A stretch of 49,194 bases of DNA, from assembly GCA_026391675.1 (NCBI GenBank), contig JAPLDQ010000044.1:1-49194 (forward strand), read 5' to 3'. The DNA is from Bacteroidota bacterium. GTDB lineage: Bacteria; Bacteroidota; Bacteroidia; Bacteroidales; JACABE01. The translations under genes were made by a program, and so were the position numbers. Numbering within the stretch: position 1 is the first letter of the stretch; each line of letters begins with the position of its first letter. Shown here one piece after another: positions 9,747 through 17,989 of this stretch. Below the pieces are notes generated by a model, which was not told the DNA's origin, made no database searches, and saw nothing but the letters and a program-made list of their open reading frames with translations.

Positions 9747-10571
9747 CTATAATATAAATGCCTCCTTTAGTTGCTCCTCTGTGGGGCTATAGTTCATTGT
9801 CAATACTTCAGTCTTTCTCTTACCAAAGCCTGAAGATTGTGACATATTAAGTTCAAATTGAATCCACTTATTCTTCTTTGTATATTTGTTTAATATCTCA
9901 GTGGGGAAAGAGCTTAATAAAAACGCTCCTTTTACCTCAGACAGGCAATCCAACAACTTTTCATAATCCTGCTCAGTGTAGCCCTCATAATGGCCACAAT
10001 CGGTATTTATATAAGGTGGGTCAACATAATGGAACGTATCAGCACTATCAGCTGCTTTAATCACTCTAATTGCATCCCTGCAAAATATAGATGTTGATTC
10101 AAGTCTTTTTACATAAACCTCGTTAAACATTTCCTTTTTAGTCTGCCATTGCCTTGCAGTATTTCTGTCTTTTGACAGCTTCCAACTGCCTCCTAATACT
10201 GCAAACATTGATTGATGACTGAGAACATAAACTGCCCAGGCTCGCATGACTTTATCAGGATCAGTATGGTTCAGATAAATGTCCTTAGCTTGTTTGTGTT
10301 GAAATTCTGAGTGTAGCGTACAATCCACTTCATCCTTCAGGGCTTCAAATTCTCGTTTTATTACCCGGTAAAAGTTAACTACCTCTCCGGATACATCGTT
10401 AATGAATTCGATAGCAGCTGGCTCTTTTGCAAAGAATAAAGCACCACCGCCAAAAAACGGCTCATTATAAATTCGATGTGCCGGAAGAATAGGTAATAAA
10501 TTCTTTAGCATTAATTGTTTGCCTCCGTAGTAGGTAAGAGGCGGTTTCATTTGTTTTTTAATTTGATTCAT
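9747..10571 (-). CDS. D12-class DNA adenine N6-methyltransferase
   Basis: This phage DNA methyltransferase transfers a methyl group from S-adenosylmethionine to adenine N6. The chosen start gives about 274 residues (MNQIKKQMKPPL). A longer frame begins at 10655 but runs through the upstream hairpin. Visible motifs are YYGGKQLMLKNLLPIL near the start, NEPFFGGGALFF (the FxGxG cofactor-binding motif) and DPPY in HYVDPPYINTD (the catalytic motif IV). The gene is the last one before the right phage end, the position held by mom in Mu. Protection of phage DNA from host restriction is therefore a reasonable inference. Tandem hairpins upstream and a terminator downstream make it look like a separately controlled unit. 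The target sequence is not known. Confidence 0.92.
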   Translation of the reverse strand: MNQIKKQMKPPLTYYGGKQLMLKNLLPILPAHRIYNEPFFGGGALFFAKEPAAIEFINDVSGEVVNFYRVIKREFEALKDEVDCTLHSEFQHKQAKDIYLNHTDPDKVMRAWAVYVLSHQSMFAVLGGSWKLSKDRNTARQWQTKKEMFNEVYVKRLESTSIFCRDAIRVIKAADSADTFHYVDPPYINTDCGHYEGYTEQDYEKLLDCLSEVKGAFLLSSFPTEILNKYTKKNKWIQFELNMSQSSGFGKRKTEVLTMNYSPTEEQLKEAFIL

Positions 10572-10639
10572 TTGTGTTGTTAGATTTATTAAAATATTTG
10601 TATTTTTGCAGCCTACCACTTTAATTCTTGCATAAATAA

Positions 10640-10693
10640 AAAGGTGAAGACGCACCTAAAGGCATTGCCTCTGCTTGGTGCGTCTTCACCTTT
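10640..10693. terminator. long perfect hairpin between holin-like gene and methylase
   Basis: A 17-bp perfect inverted repeat has arms 10640-10656 and 10677-10693. Each arm contains GGTGAAGACGCACC or its complement, and the loop holds a second small palindrome, AGGCATTGCCT. T/A runs flank both sides, so the hairpin could terminate in either direction. It would stop the long late minus-strand transcript before the methylase. Confidence 0.7.
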
Positions 10694-10694
10694 A

Positions 10695-10725
10695 TTATAC
10701 CGGAGATTGGTAGTCTCCGGTATAA
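10695..10725. terminator. second hairpin in tandem
   Basis: A perfect 12-bp stem, TTATACCGGAGA with TCTCCGGTATAA, encloses a 7-base loop. It sits 1 base from the longer hairpin and 14 bases after the holin-like gene stop. The two may form a double terminator, a transcript-stabilising structure, or a regulatory barrier ahead of the methylase. Confidence 0.6.
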
Positions 10726-10739
10726 AGTAGGGGTATAAA

Positions 10740-10967
10740 TTACCCTTTGTTTAGCATCTCTGTTTTATCAGCTGAGCTCTTTGAACTCCCCCAATAGTAC
10801 CCTACGATTAAAACTAATGTCATTTTAATGGTGGCCACCATATCCATAATTGAATTAGTATATTTACCGTCTGCGTTATTAGCTGACATATAAACTAAAG
10901 CTACAAAGAAGCCGATAACTATTAAGGCTCCTAAAGTGTACATAAATACATTGTTTACTTTTTTCAT
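10740..10967 (-). CDS. small two-helix membrane protein
   Basis: This 75-residue protein has two predicted membrane helices, about 8-28 (TLGALIVIGFFVALVYM) and 44-61 (IKMTLVLIVGYYWGS), and a short charged tail. Small proteins of this kind are common at the end of phage tail-fibre operons in this phylum and are often called holins, though a holin role is not shown. A separate lysis cassette with another small membrane protein is present at 24.3-26 kb, so this one may do something else. It ends just before the tandem hairpins. Confidence 0.7.
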   Translation of the reverse strand: MKKVNNVFMYTLGALIVIGFFVALVYMSANNADGKYTNSIMDMVATIKMTLVLIVGYYWGSSKSSADKTEMLNKG

Positions 10968-11006
10968 TTTAATTTTGATTTGTTTGTTATTAATTATTAT
11001 TTGTAA

Positions 11007-11741
11007 TCAGAATAGACCTTTCGTATATTCATAATATTTTTTTACAAATTCAGCGTTCCAAGCTACATTGTCTATAATTACCTCATCAATATAACCGTTA
11101 AATTTATATGTGCCACCTCCTCCGTAATAGTCTCCAATTGTAATTCCTGAATTTCCACTTACACCGGTTCCTGAAGCTGTTCTTTCACCTATTTTCATCC
11201 CATTTAAATAGCCAGATAATGTTGTTGATATTGAATTGTAAGTCAGAATTAAATTATCAAAATTTGTAGTAGATATATTGTAAGTATAAGCGATCGATTG
11301 ATCTGCGACCCCTATTTTTACACGGTCAAAATAAATAGAAATTACGCCTGCCGTATTGTCAACACCAATTGTATAACCAACTTTCGATACATTAGAATTT
11401 AGATCTATCAGACCTCCGTATTTTCCACTTTGAATTAAATTAACTCTTTTAATCCAAAGTGATAAAGTACAACTTCCACCGTCAATCGCTAAATTATTAT
11501 TTGTTTTTGTAATATATCCGGTCGTCATACTAGCACCCTGTGCAAATTTACCGGTACTTATAGAATAAGTTATATTAACATCAGTACAATTATTATTATT
11601 CCCTGACGTATCCCTTGAGTTCCCGTTCAAATGTAACAGTAATTTAGTTGTTGCTGAGCCGGATCCTATTATTTGCCCAAATTGCGCAAATAATAAATTT
11701 CCTGATATTAGGAAAACGATAAGTATTATTAATTTTTTCAT
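11007..11741 (-). CDS. LamG/concanavalin-like fibre or receptor-binding protein
   Basis: This is a 244-residue protein with an N-terminal hydrophobic segment resembling a signal peptide (residues 1-19, ending LLFA). A laminin-G or concanavalin-like beta-sandwich follows: LLHLNGNSRDTSGNNN, SCTLSLWIKR, YLNGMKIGERTAS, FNGYIDEVIID. Such domains bind sugars. Its stop and the upstream gene are separated by a single base, so it is co-transcribed with the 828-residue fibre. An adhesin role at the fibre tip is likely. The signal-like start is unusual for a virion protein and is shared with the fibre upstream. Confidence 0.7.
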   Translation of the reverse strand: MKKLIILIVFLISGNLLFAQFGQIIGSGSATTKLLLHLNGNSRDTSGNNNNCTDVNITYSISTGKFAQGASMTTGYITKTNNNLAIDGGSCTLSLWIKRVNLIQSGKYGGLIDLNSNVSKVGYTIGVDNTAGVISIYFDRVKIGVADQSIAYTYNISTTNFDNLILTYNSISTTLSGYLNGMKIGERTASGTGVSGNSGITIGDYYGGGGTYKFNGYIDEVIIDNVAWNAEFVKKYYEYTKGLF

Positions 11742-11742
11742 A

Positions 11743-14229
11743 TTATTTTAAGTATAAAAGACGTGTAGGAAATAAAAACAATTGAACATATAAATCAACA
11801 GGAAATGTTGTAGTAGTTACTGCAATAATATTTAATTGCAATCTATCATTTAGCGCAAGAGATAGATTTGGGTTGGCCGTTTTAGTTGTAGTCGTAGTTG
11901 CAACGTTATACGCTAAAGAAGGAGAAACTATTGTAACAGTTCCTGTACCATTCACTAAGTTTACATTCGTAGTTCCTGAAGTCGAAGCAACAGTTCCCAC
12001 TTGCATATCACAACCAAGTATTCTCATCGGTTCATTTGCATAGTAAGCACGTGAGCAGTCTGTTGCTGTTGCACCTATTGTTCCGGCAATTGCATAATCT
12101 ATTTTTGTATAGCTTTGTTTGCAATAATAAACTGAATTAGCATCAAATCCGGCTGCAACTATAGTATCTCCAACTATTGTTACAGTTGTATATGTGCCAT
12201 CCCAACTAGCTGGCCTGTCAACCATGCCACAGCGCACAGTTGAACTTTCTTTCCATTTAACGATCAATCCCTTTGCAATGTAATACGAATAATCACCGGT
12301 ACATGTAAATGTTGTCTTGGTTGTTTTCGTTGGGCTTCCTTCTATAGGCGTCCAAAACTGATTAACTACATGAAGAACCGTTCCATTGCCATCTCCTGTT
12401 AATGTAGAATCTTTATTTACTGCAGCTATTTTTGTATTTATTAAACCGTTTAAAACTCCATGCCCTGCGGTGTCTCCGGTGTTTGTACCAGAAACTAAAT
12501 TTAATGCTGTTCTATTTGAATGATACAAACTTGTAGTATCAGGAAGTTGAGACACATAGGCTAATGGAGCATCTTGTATTGTGAGATTAATAAAATTCCA
12601 AATATTAAAAACTGAATCCCATCTGAATTTCATTATATACCTTTTATTATAACCAGTTATAGGTAATGAAAATCCGGAATATTCTTTATACATAGTACCC
12701 CATGTTATTGTATAAGAACCGGCTGTGAAAAATAAATTTATAACTATTTCATCTCCCTCGTTTTGACTTGTTCCTGAGTTTCTTATTTCGATGCCTTGAT
12801 TTTGTGCGGTTATTACATATTCATCATATTGTGATTTATCAGGGACAATTAAATTGGACATAATATTTTGGTAGATTCTTTTGGTTATTCTTTTATTTGA
12901 AAAAGTATTCGTAGATGACTCTGTGATCGAATTTGCCTTTTTTAAATAAGGTAATAACATATCTCCTGTATCAGTAGCGTTTAGTTTTAAACTGATTAAA
13001 CTATTAAGCAATCCATGTCCTACTGTATCTCCTGTATTCGCTCCCAATACTAAATCTAAAGCTGATCGATTTAAGTGATACAACCCTGATGTATCCACCT
13101 GCGTTATACCAGATACAACATTTGCTTTAATGGTATCGCATTTTATATTTCCATTAACTTCAAATCTTTCAGATGGTGCAACTACACCAATTCCAACTTT
13201 CCCAGATGATGTGGGTGTTATAGATGGATTTCCTGAAAACACAGAATAAAGTCCCGTTGCAAATAACACTCCACCTAAATTCATAGAATTGTTAGCTCCG
13301 TTTGGAAGTGATATATAACTACCTATTATTATGTTATTCGAACCTATTTTATTGCCCGAAAACCATTTGCCTGCTTTATATCCAAATATATTACAATAAG
13401 AAGCACTCGTATCATTCTCTCCTGCCGAATAACCAATGAAGTTAGAAGCCATTACTGATTTTGCACCGTACCCTGCTGAATAACCAATGAAGTTAGAACC
13501 ACCTGATGAACTTGCTCCATACCCTGCCTGATAACCTATAAAATTTGAATTACCAGAAGATGTTGCAACTCTTCCTGCATTTTTACCAAAGAAATTAGAA
13601 TTGCTTGAGTTTGTTGCCTGATACCCTGCGCCATTACCAAAGAAATTAGACTCATATGCACTTGTAGCTTCACGCCCTGAATTCGGTCCAAAGAAATTAG
13701 ATATATATGAACTTGTTGCCTGATACCCTGCCCCGACTCCTAAAAAATTAGCGTCATAAGCGCTAGAGGCCTGATATCCTGCCGAAACACCTATAAAATT
13801 AGAGTGATTTGAGTTTGTTGTTAGAAACCCTGCCTGATAACCTATAAAATTTGATTGTATTGCAGTAGAGTTGCTGCCGTAATTCCAACTAAAAATTGAA
13901 TTATCACTTCTTATAAATAACGCCGAACTATCAGTCAGCATTTTAGGAGTTACATATTCTGTTATACTATCTTTACTTCCCACTATTTTGACTTTATTCT
14001 CATTTAATAAAGTTCTTATACTCTCGTTTGCCTGAGCAATTCGCATGGTTGAATACAGGTTTTTATAACCTGCGATAGTTGTATCTGTCCAGCGAACTAA
14101 ACTATTAACAGGCATAATCATGTTAAACCGAGAAGTATCCTTCGGCATTTTTATGATACTTTGTGGAGATTGCGCATTTGCGCTTAATATCAGTAATAAT
14201 AATACTAATAGATTTGTGATTTTTTTCAT
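11743..14229 (-). CDS. long tail-fibre protein with AG-repeat segment
   Basis: This 828-residue protein begins with a signal-like stretch (MKKITNLLVLLLLILSANAQ). Residues about 130-275 are built of roughly 16-18-residue repeats with the pattern SNFxGxxAGxxAxSSx, such as SNFFGNGAGYQATNS and SNFIGYSAGYGAKS. Repeats of this kind are known from trimeric phage fibres and surface adhesins. Later sections repeat GLYHLNRSALDLVLGANTGDT-like units (about 390 and 570) and end in a beta-rich tip. No DGR variable repeat was seen here. The role as a side or tail fibre is inferred from repeat structure and position between baseplate genes and the lectin-like gene. Confidence 0.8.
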   Translation of the reverse strand: MKKITNLLVLLLLILSANAQSPQSIIKMPKDTSRFNMIMPVNSLVRWTDTTIAGYKNLYSTMRIAQANESIRTLLNENKVKIVGSKDSITEYVTPKMLTDSSALFIRSDNSIFSWNYGSNSTAIQSNFIGYQAGFLTTNSNHSNFIGVSAGYQASSAYDANFLGVGAGYQATSSYISNFFGPNSGREATSAYESNFFGNGAGYQATNSSNSNFFGKNAGRVATSSGNSNFIGYQAGYGASSSGGSNFIGYSAGYGAKSVMASNFIGYSAGENDTSASYCNIFGYKAGKWFSGNKIGSNNIIIGSYISLPNGANNSMNLGGVLFATGLYSVFSGNPSITPTSSGKVGIGVVAPSERFEVNGNIKCDTIKANVVSGITQVDTSGLYHLNRSALDLVLGANTGDTVGHGLLNSLISLKLNATDTGDMLLPYLKKANSITESSTNTFSNKRITKRIYQNIMSNLIVPDKSQYDEYVITAQNQGIEIRNSGTSQNEGDEIVINLFFTAGSYTITWGTMYKEYSGFSLPITGYNKRYIMKFRWDSVFNIWNFINLTIQDAPLAYVSQLPDTTSLYHSNRTALNLVSGTNTGDTAGHGVLNGLINTKIAAVNKDSTLTGDGNGTVLHVVNQFWTPIEGSPTKTTKTTFTCTGDYSYYIAKGLIVKWKESSTVRCGMVDRPASWDGTYTTVTIVGDTIVAAGFDANSVYYCKQSYTKIDYAIAGTIGATATDCSRAYYANEPMRILGCDMQVGTVASTSGTTNVNLVNGTGTVTIVSPSLAYNVATTTTTKTANPNLSLALNDRLQLNIIAVTTTTFPVDLYVQLFLFPTRLLYLK

Positions 14230-14233
14230 GTTT

Positions 14234-14527
14234 TTATTTTATATTTATGAATTTGATTTTTTGCCATACATATTCCTGGGCTGCATCAAATGTCACTATA
14301 TTATTTACTAAGTTGCAGTATGCCGAAACATCTACCCCGGCGATTGTAGCCTGATAAAAATCTTCTGTAATATCAAAATCAGCAATTACAAATTCTGTTT
14401 GACCTTCCTCAATAGTAAAAATCTGCGATCTCTTTCTATCAATAAAATCAATCAACTGATAAAACTGATCCTGAGTAGGACGTTTACCTGTTTCAAAAAA
14501 AGTTTTCAATACATCTGAAGCTGCCAT
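14234..14527 (-). CDS. small fibre-associated phage protein, unknown function
   Basis: This is a 97-residue soluble protein (MAASDVLKTFFETGKRPTQDQFYQLIDF...). The opening pattern, with FETGKRPTQDQFYQLIDFID, is like short proteins or domains often seen at the start of fibre modules in phages of this phylum. It lies 4 bases upstream of the long fibre gene in the same operon, so a small attachment or fibre-connecting role is possible. I cannot assign a family. Confidence 0.65.
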   Translation of the reverse strand: MAASDVLKTFFETGKRPTQDQFYQLIDFIDRKRSQIFTIEEGQTEFVIADFDITEDFYQATIAGVDVSAYCNLVNNIVTFDAAQEYVWQKIKFINIK

Positions 14528-14535
14528 TTTATTAA

Positions 14536-15348
14536 TTATAATTTATAACTCATACCGTCTAAATAAACAATTGCCGGCAATCCTACTGACCACACAGTAC
14601 CATCGTTCAATATTTGTAAGTTTGGTAAATATCTGGTCTTACTGGGTCTGTATTTAGCAGGCAAAGTGAATAAATGATTTGTATTCGATGCCCCTTTATC
14701 AATCGCTCCTCTAAAATGCACCATGCCAAAAACATCTTTTTTATACCCTGCATTTTCGTTAGGAGCACCATGCTGTGTCCAGTCATTTAAAAACACTGCT
14801 ACATCAACCCAATCTTCTTCTGATACTCTCAACTTGTCAAATAAATCGGCTGTATCAATAGCTGCTAAAATTTCAGTACTACTTAATAATTTTAAAATCT
14901 TAGTTTGTATATATTCGGCATTGTGTGGCATATAGATGTAATTACCAAGCAAATCTTGTACAACCGCTCCGAAAGCTAATTTAGCAGTTCTAATTTGATA
15001 AGTATCATGAGAACTTGCATCATAAAACAATTTATTGCCTGCGATATCATAATTAATATCGACTATCCATTCAAGAAATTCGCCGGCTGGCCACACTGCA
15101 GGAGTTACAACAGAACCTGCCGGTACGAATAAGATTTCACCTCCGAGGCACAGATATCCTTCAGTCCAGTTGTAAGTAGTTCCTACAATAGTTACTACAC
15201 ATCCGCTAATTTTAAATGAATCTGTAGCTGCTATTCCAAATGCAGAAACTAAGCCTTTAAATGCATCACGAACTGCAGTATCTAAGAATCTGAAATCGTC
15301 CAATACAATCGGTAATTTACCGTTATCTGTTGTTATAAGTTTATTCAT
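14536..15348 (-). CDS. tail/baseplate-associated fibre protein
   Basis: This is a 270-residue protein directly after the gp48-like gene, with which it shares its boundary base. It starts MNKLITTDNGKLPIVLDDFRF, then has a central region with many short beta segments (YLCLGGEILFVPAG) and a C-terminal region HFRGAIDKGASNTNHLFTLP followed by RYLPNL. That region resembles fibre-tip or baseplate-wedge connector domains. Position between baseplate and fibre genes supports a role in joining fibres to the baseplate. The assignment rests mostly on context. Confidence 0.6.
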   Translation of the reverse strand: MNKLITTDNGKLPIVLDDFRFLDTAVRDAFKGLVSAFGIAATDSFKISGCVVTIVGTTYNWTEGYLCLGGEILFVPAGSVVTPAVWPAGEFLEWIVDINYDIAGNKLFYDASSHDTYQIRTAKLAFGAVVQDLLGNYIYMPHNAEYIQTKILKLLSSTEILAAIDTADLFDKLRVSEEDWVDVAVFLNDWTQHGAPNENAGYKKDVFGMVHFRGAIDKGASNTNHLFTLPAKYRPSKTRYLPNLQILNDGTVWSVGLPAIVYLDGMSYKL

Positions 15349-15833
15349 TATATACTTTGTATTAAAAATTGTTTTCCGGCTATTCTGTATTGATTAATTA
15401 AGGCTCTCATTCTGTCTAAACCGGCAGCACCTAAATTATTATAAAGTGCCAAAGGAATTTTAACAATAAAATGATATTGAACTACGAGCTCAGCAGCATT
15501 TGATAAATAAACAGCATCAGCATTTTCGGCTAAATTTGATAAATAAAGAGGATATCCTTCAGCTTTGGTTGAAATATATGTATATTCCACATCCGCCACA
15601 TCCTCAATAAAAATTGTATTAACAGCATATTTATCATTCAAAAGTTTCTCAAGATAAATCACCTGGCCTGTATAGTCTAATCGTTTATTAGCATCAATTC
15701 TGAAATTCTGAAAATCGGCATATAATACCTTTATGGGTGTAATAAAACACTTCAACATAGCAAAAAACCTGTCTTTGTTGAGACAGCTTGCTATGTTTTG
15801 CCTTATCAATATGTCTAAATCAACATTAAACAT
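15348..15833 (-). CDS. gp48-like baseplate/tail protein
   Basis: This 161-residue protein overlaps the baseplate J gene by 8 bases. In Mu, gp48 follows gp47 (baseplate J) in the same way. The first half (LIRQNIASCLNKDRFFAMLK, YTGQVIYLEKLLNDKY) is typical of small proteins encoded after baseplate J in phages of this phylum. Similarity to the Mu protein itself is not evident by eye, so the name is by position. Confidence 0.6.
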   Translation of the reverse strand: MFNVDLDILIRQNIASCLNKDRFFAMLKCFITPIKVLYADFQNFRIDANKRLDYTGQVIYLEKLLNDKYAVNTIFIEDVADVEYTYISTKAEGYPLYLSNLAENADAVYLSNAAELVVQYHFIVKIPLALYNNLGAAGLDRMRALINQYRIAGKQFLIQSI

Positions 15834-16638
15834 TTGCAGAAGAATTAAGGGTAAGTGTATCCAATTGATAGTAGCCGGCTATTGATTCATAATTCTGATC
15901 AGTAATAGTTGACCATACTGCAGCTGCAGCTTCTTTTACTTTAAAATCTGCAATATACACATCAACTACACCAGGAACATTTTGGATGGCATCAATCAGT
16001 TTAGTTCTGTTAATCACGCCACCGTAAACGATTGCTTTCAAATAGTTTTCAAGTGCTATTTTAACCACTTCAATACCATCGCTTATGTTTGCTCCGGCAG
16101 CAGTTAATACAAGAGGGTCAAATACTAAATTAAGCGTAAACTTAGCTGAGCAGGCATTGTACGAAATGATATTCATATTAGTACCGGCAAACTTCACCTG
16201 TGACATATATGATTTAAATGATATCAGTTCCTGATTAGTCAGAGCAACAGGAACACCGGCAGCTTCCTTACAAACTTTAATTCTTAATTGACCTGCAACT
16301 TCTCTTATGGCTACACGCTTTACTATCATTTTCCCGGCATCAGGAACTTGGTAAATAAACTTACCATTTACCCAGGATAATTGATCACCATATTGAAATA
16401 ATAAACACATAGCATGATACCATCTTAAGGTACCAGGAATAAGATTTTCAATTTTTGTGTTGATCTCAGTTTTATGGTTATCGAATATTACTTCGAGTGT
16501 CCATATAGCTAAAGCGACAATATATGCCCATAAATTAAATAAAGCTGTTGCTGAAGGTGATACATACACTGCAAGTGAAGCTTCATTATTCTTAGCTGTT
16601 ATAATAATATTTTTTATTTCAATAACCGATCGTGCCAT
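15826..16638 (-). CDS. baseplate J-like protein (Mu gp47 role)
   Basis: This is a 270-residue baseplate wedge protein. Typical points are the N-terminal region with FNLWAYIVALAIWTLEVIFD, ALTNQELISFKSYMSQVKFAG, and a late segment NRTKLIDAIQNVPGVVDVYI, which matches the conserved end of baseplate J proteins. It is expected to form the wedge that links the tail hub with the fibres. It lies between the LysM protein and the gp48-like gene, as expected for a contractile tail cluster. Confidence 0.8.
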   Translation of the reverse strand: MARSVIEIKNIIITAKNNEASLAVYVSPSATALFNLWAYIVALAIWTLEVIFDNHKTEINTKIENLIPGTLRWYHAMCLLFQYGDQLSWVNGKFIYQVPDAGKMIVKRVAIREVAGQLRIKVCKEAAGVPVALTNQELISFKSYMSQVKFAGTNMNIISYNACSAKFTLNLVFDPLVLTAAGANISDGIEVVKIALENYLKAIVYGGVINRTKLIDAIQNVPGVVDVYIADFKVKEAAAAVWSTITDQNYESIAGYYQLDTLTLNSSANV

Positions 16639-16647
16639 ATCTTTTTT

Positions 16648-17145
16648 TTAACTTACAATAAAATCTATACCTATAGCCCAGTAGCCTATGCCTGAATTAA
16701 CCTCCTGAGTTTCTTTTATTCTTGATGCAACTATTGCATTTTTGTTTTTTAAGTCGTTTACCACATTAGCATTAATAATTTTGTTTCTGTCAATTATTAA
16801 TTGAGTTCCCTCATTTATTGAATCAGTAATAGAATTAATTCCATTATCTTTAGCAAGCTGAGCAACACCTTCTGTTGAACCATATTCCTGAAGCGATAAA
16901 TCGAATAAATTTTGGCCGGAACTAACAGTTACATATTTTAAATTACTTTCTTTTAAAATTTCATTTTCAAACGTTTTAGACTTATAATTTTCATTAATTA
17001 TTAATTCAGTACCGGGTATTAAATCATCAGTAATATTGTCAATATTATTCTCTTCAGCAAGACGAAAAACACTATCAACAGTTCCGTATTGCTGAAGTGC
17101 TATATCAAATAATGATTGTCCGTTTAATACTATTATTTTACTCAT
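16648..17145 (-). CDS. tail protein with two LysM domains
   Basis: With the start MSKIIVLNG this protein has about 165 residues. An upstream ATG at 17157 would add four residues, but the chosen one overlaps the previous gene by only 8 bases. Two LysM repeats are clear: GQSLFDIALQQYGTVDSVF with PGTELII, and GQNLFDLSLQEYGSTEGVA with EGTQLII. LysM domains bind peptidoglycan or help hub assembly. In contractile phages, tail protein X-type LysM proteins sit at the tail tip and join tube, hub and cell wall. Confidence 0.8.
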   Translation of the reverse strand: MSKIIVLNGQSLFDIALQQYGTVDSVFRLAEENNIDNITDDLIPGTELIINENYKSKTFENEILKESNLKYVTVSSGQNLFDLSLQEYGSTEGVAQLAKDNGINSITDSINEGTQLIIDRNKIINANVVNDLKNKNAIVASRIKETQEVNSGIGYWAIGIDFIVS

Positions 17146-17425
17146 AATTAGCGTCAACTTGCAGTTGTTGATTTATATAATTTACTGAAGTAACATGCAT
17201 GCCATCCTTTTCAAACTGATCATTAATCTCATTCAGCATATCATTCGTATCATCATCATTTAAATAATTCTCAATCCCTATACCACATTTTGGATTTTCT
17301 TTCCATTCTCCTTTTTGAGTTATTAGTAGTAGTTTCTGATGTTGCAATGTGCTTTCACCAATTACAAAATCACCGTCTACACAGGCTAAATCTCCGCTAT
17401 CGTCTAATAATATATCTTGTGGCAT
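17138..17425 (-). CDS. gp25-like baseplate wedge protein
   Basis: This is a 95-residue protein. The patterns ILLDDSGDLACVDGDFVIGES and GEWKENPKCGIGIENYL are typical of the small gp25/gp46-like wedge proteins of contractile tails, which contain a conserved glutamate-rich core. It overlaps the spike gene by a single base and precedes the LysM protein, matching the usual order spike, wedge, baseplate J. Confidence 0.75.
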   Translation of the reverse strand: MPQDILLDDSGDLACVDGDFVIGESTLQHQKLLLITQKGEWKENPKCGIGIENYLNDDDTNDMLNEINDQFEKDGMHVTSVNYINQQLQVDANYE

Positions 17426-17988
17426 TAGTGTTTGATTTTAGTGTTTTCGATATCGCTTAGTTTAGTTTCTTCAATTGCATCACCTCCGGAAGAAGGAGCT
17501 GCTGCAGTTCCGGTTTGAGCATTTTGATTGCCAGTTGTACTCACCTGATGAGTATGAGTATTGTATTTTTTTAAATAATTATTAAAAGCCTTTTCAATAT
17601 TATTTAAACGTTTTACCAATGAAGGAGCAATGACTAAACCTTTATTATTTCCTTTATTAAATATTATTTCATTACTATTTACAACGATATCTATATTATC
17701 AATTTTAATGCGTATTTTATCAATTTCACCTACTTTTAGTATATAGATATTATTTGAAGCAGATATCCTCCCACAAGTCACCTTACTGCCTATTTTTGGG
17801 TAAACAACAATACGATTACCATTAGCATCTATAATCGATCTCAATTTTACATCAGTAAATTCTCCTTCAGCTGAGATATCACATATATCTTCAGTATCAT
17901 TAACAGCAATAATTGTAGCTGGAAAAATGATTTCATTTTCACCGAATTTCTTAAGTAATTTCCTTAATTCTTCAATATCTTTACTCAT
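17425..17988 (-). CDS. baseplate spike / gpV-like protein
   Basis: This is a 187-residue protein. Residues about 20-100 form an OB-like domain (IFPATIIAVNDTEDICDISA, GSKVTCGRISASNNIYILK), as in Mu gp45 and P2 gpV. The helical stretch RLNNIEKAFNNYLKKY leads into NTHTHQVSTTG, a likely histidine-rich metal-binding spike tip of the HxH kind seen in phage spikes. The protein would form the trimeric needle that pierces the cell envelope. Confidence 0.75.
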   Translation of the reverse strand: MSKDIEELRKLLKKFGENEIIFPATIIAVNDTEDICDISAEGEFTDVKLRSIIDANGNRIVVYPKIGSKVTCGRISASNNIYILKVGEIDKIRIKIDNIDIVVNSNEIIFNKGNNKGLVIAPSLVKRLNNIEKAFNNYLKKYNTHTHQVSTTGNQNAQTGTAAAPSSGGDAIEETKLSDIENTKIKH

Positions 17989-17989
17989 A

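Noticed and set aside
10571-10655. Longer N-terminus for the adenine methylase
   Set aside because: The extension would be translated from the hairpin loop and stem, and the family motif YYGGK normally starts close to the N-terminus.
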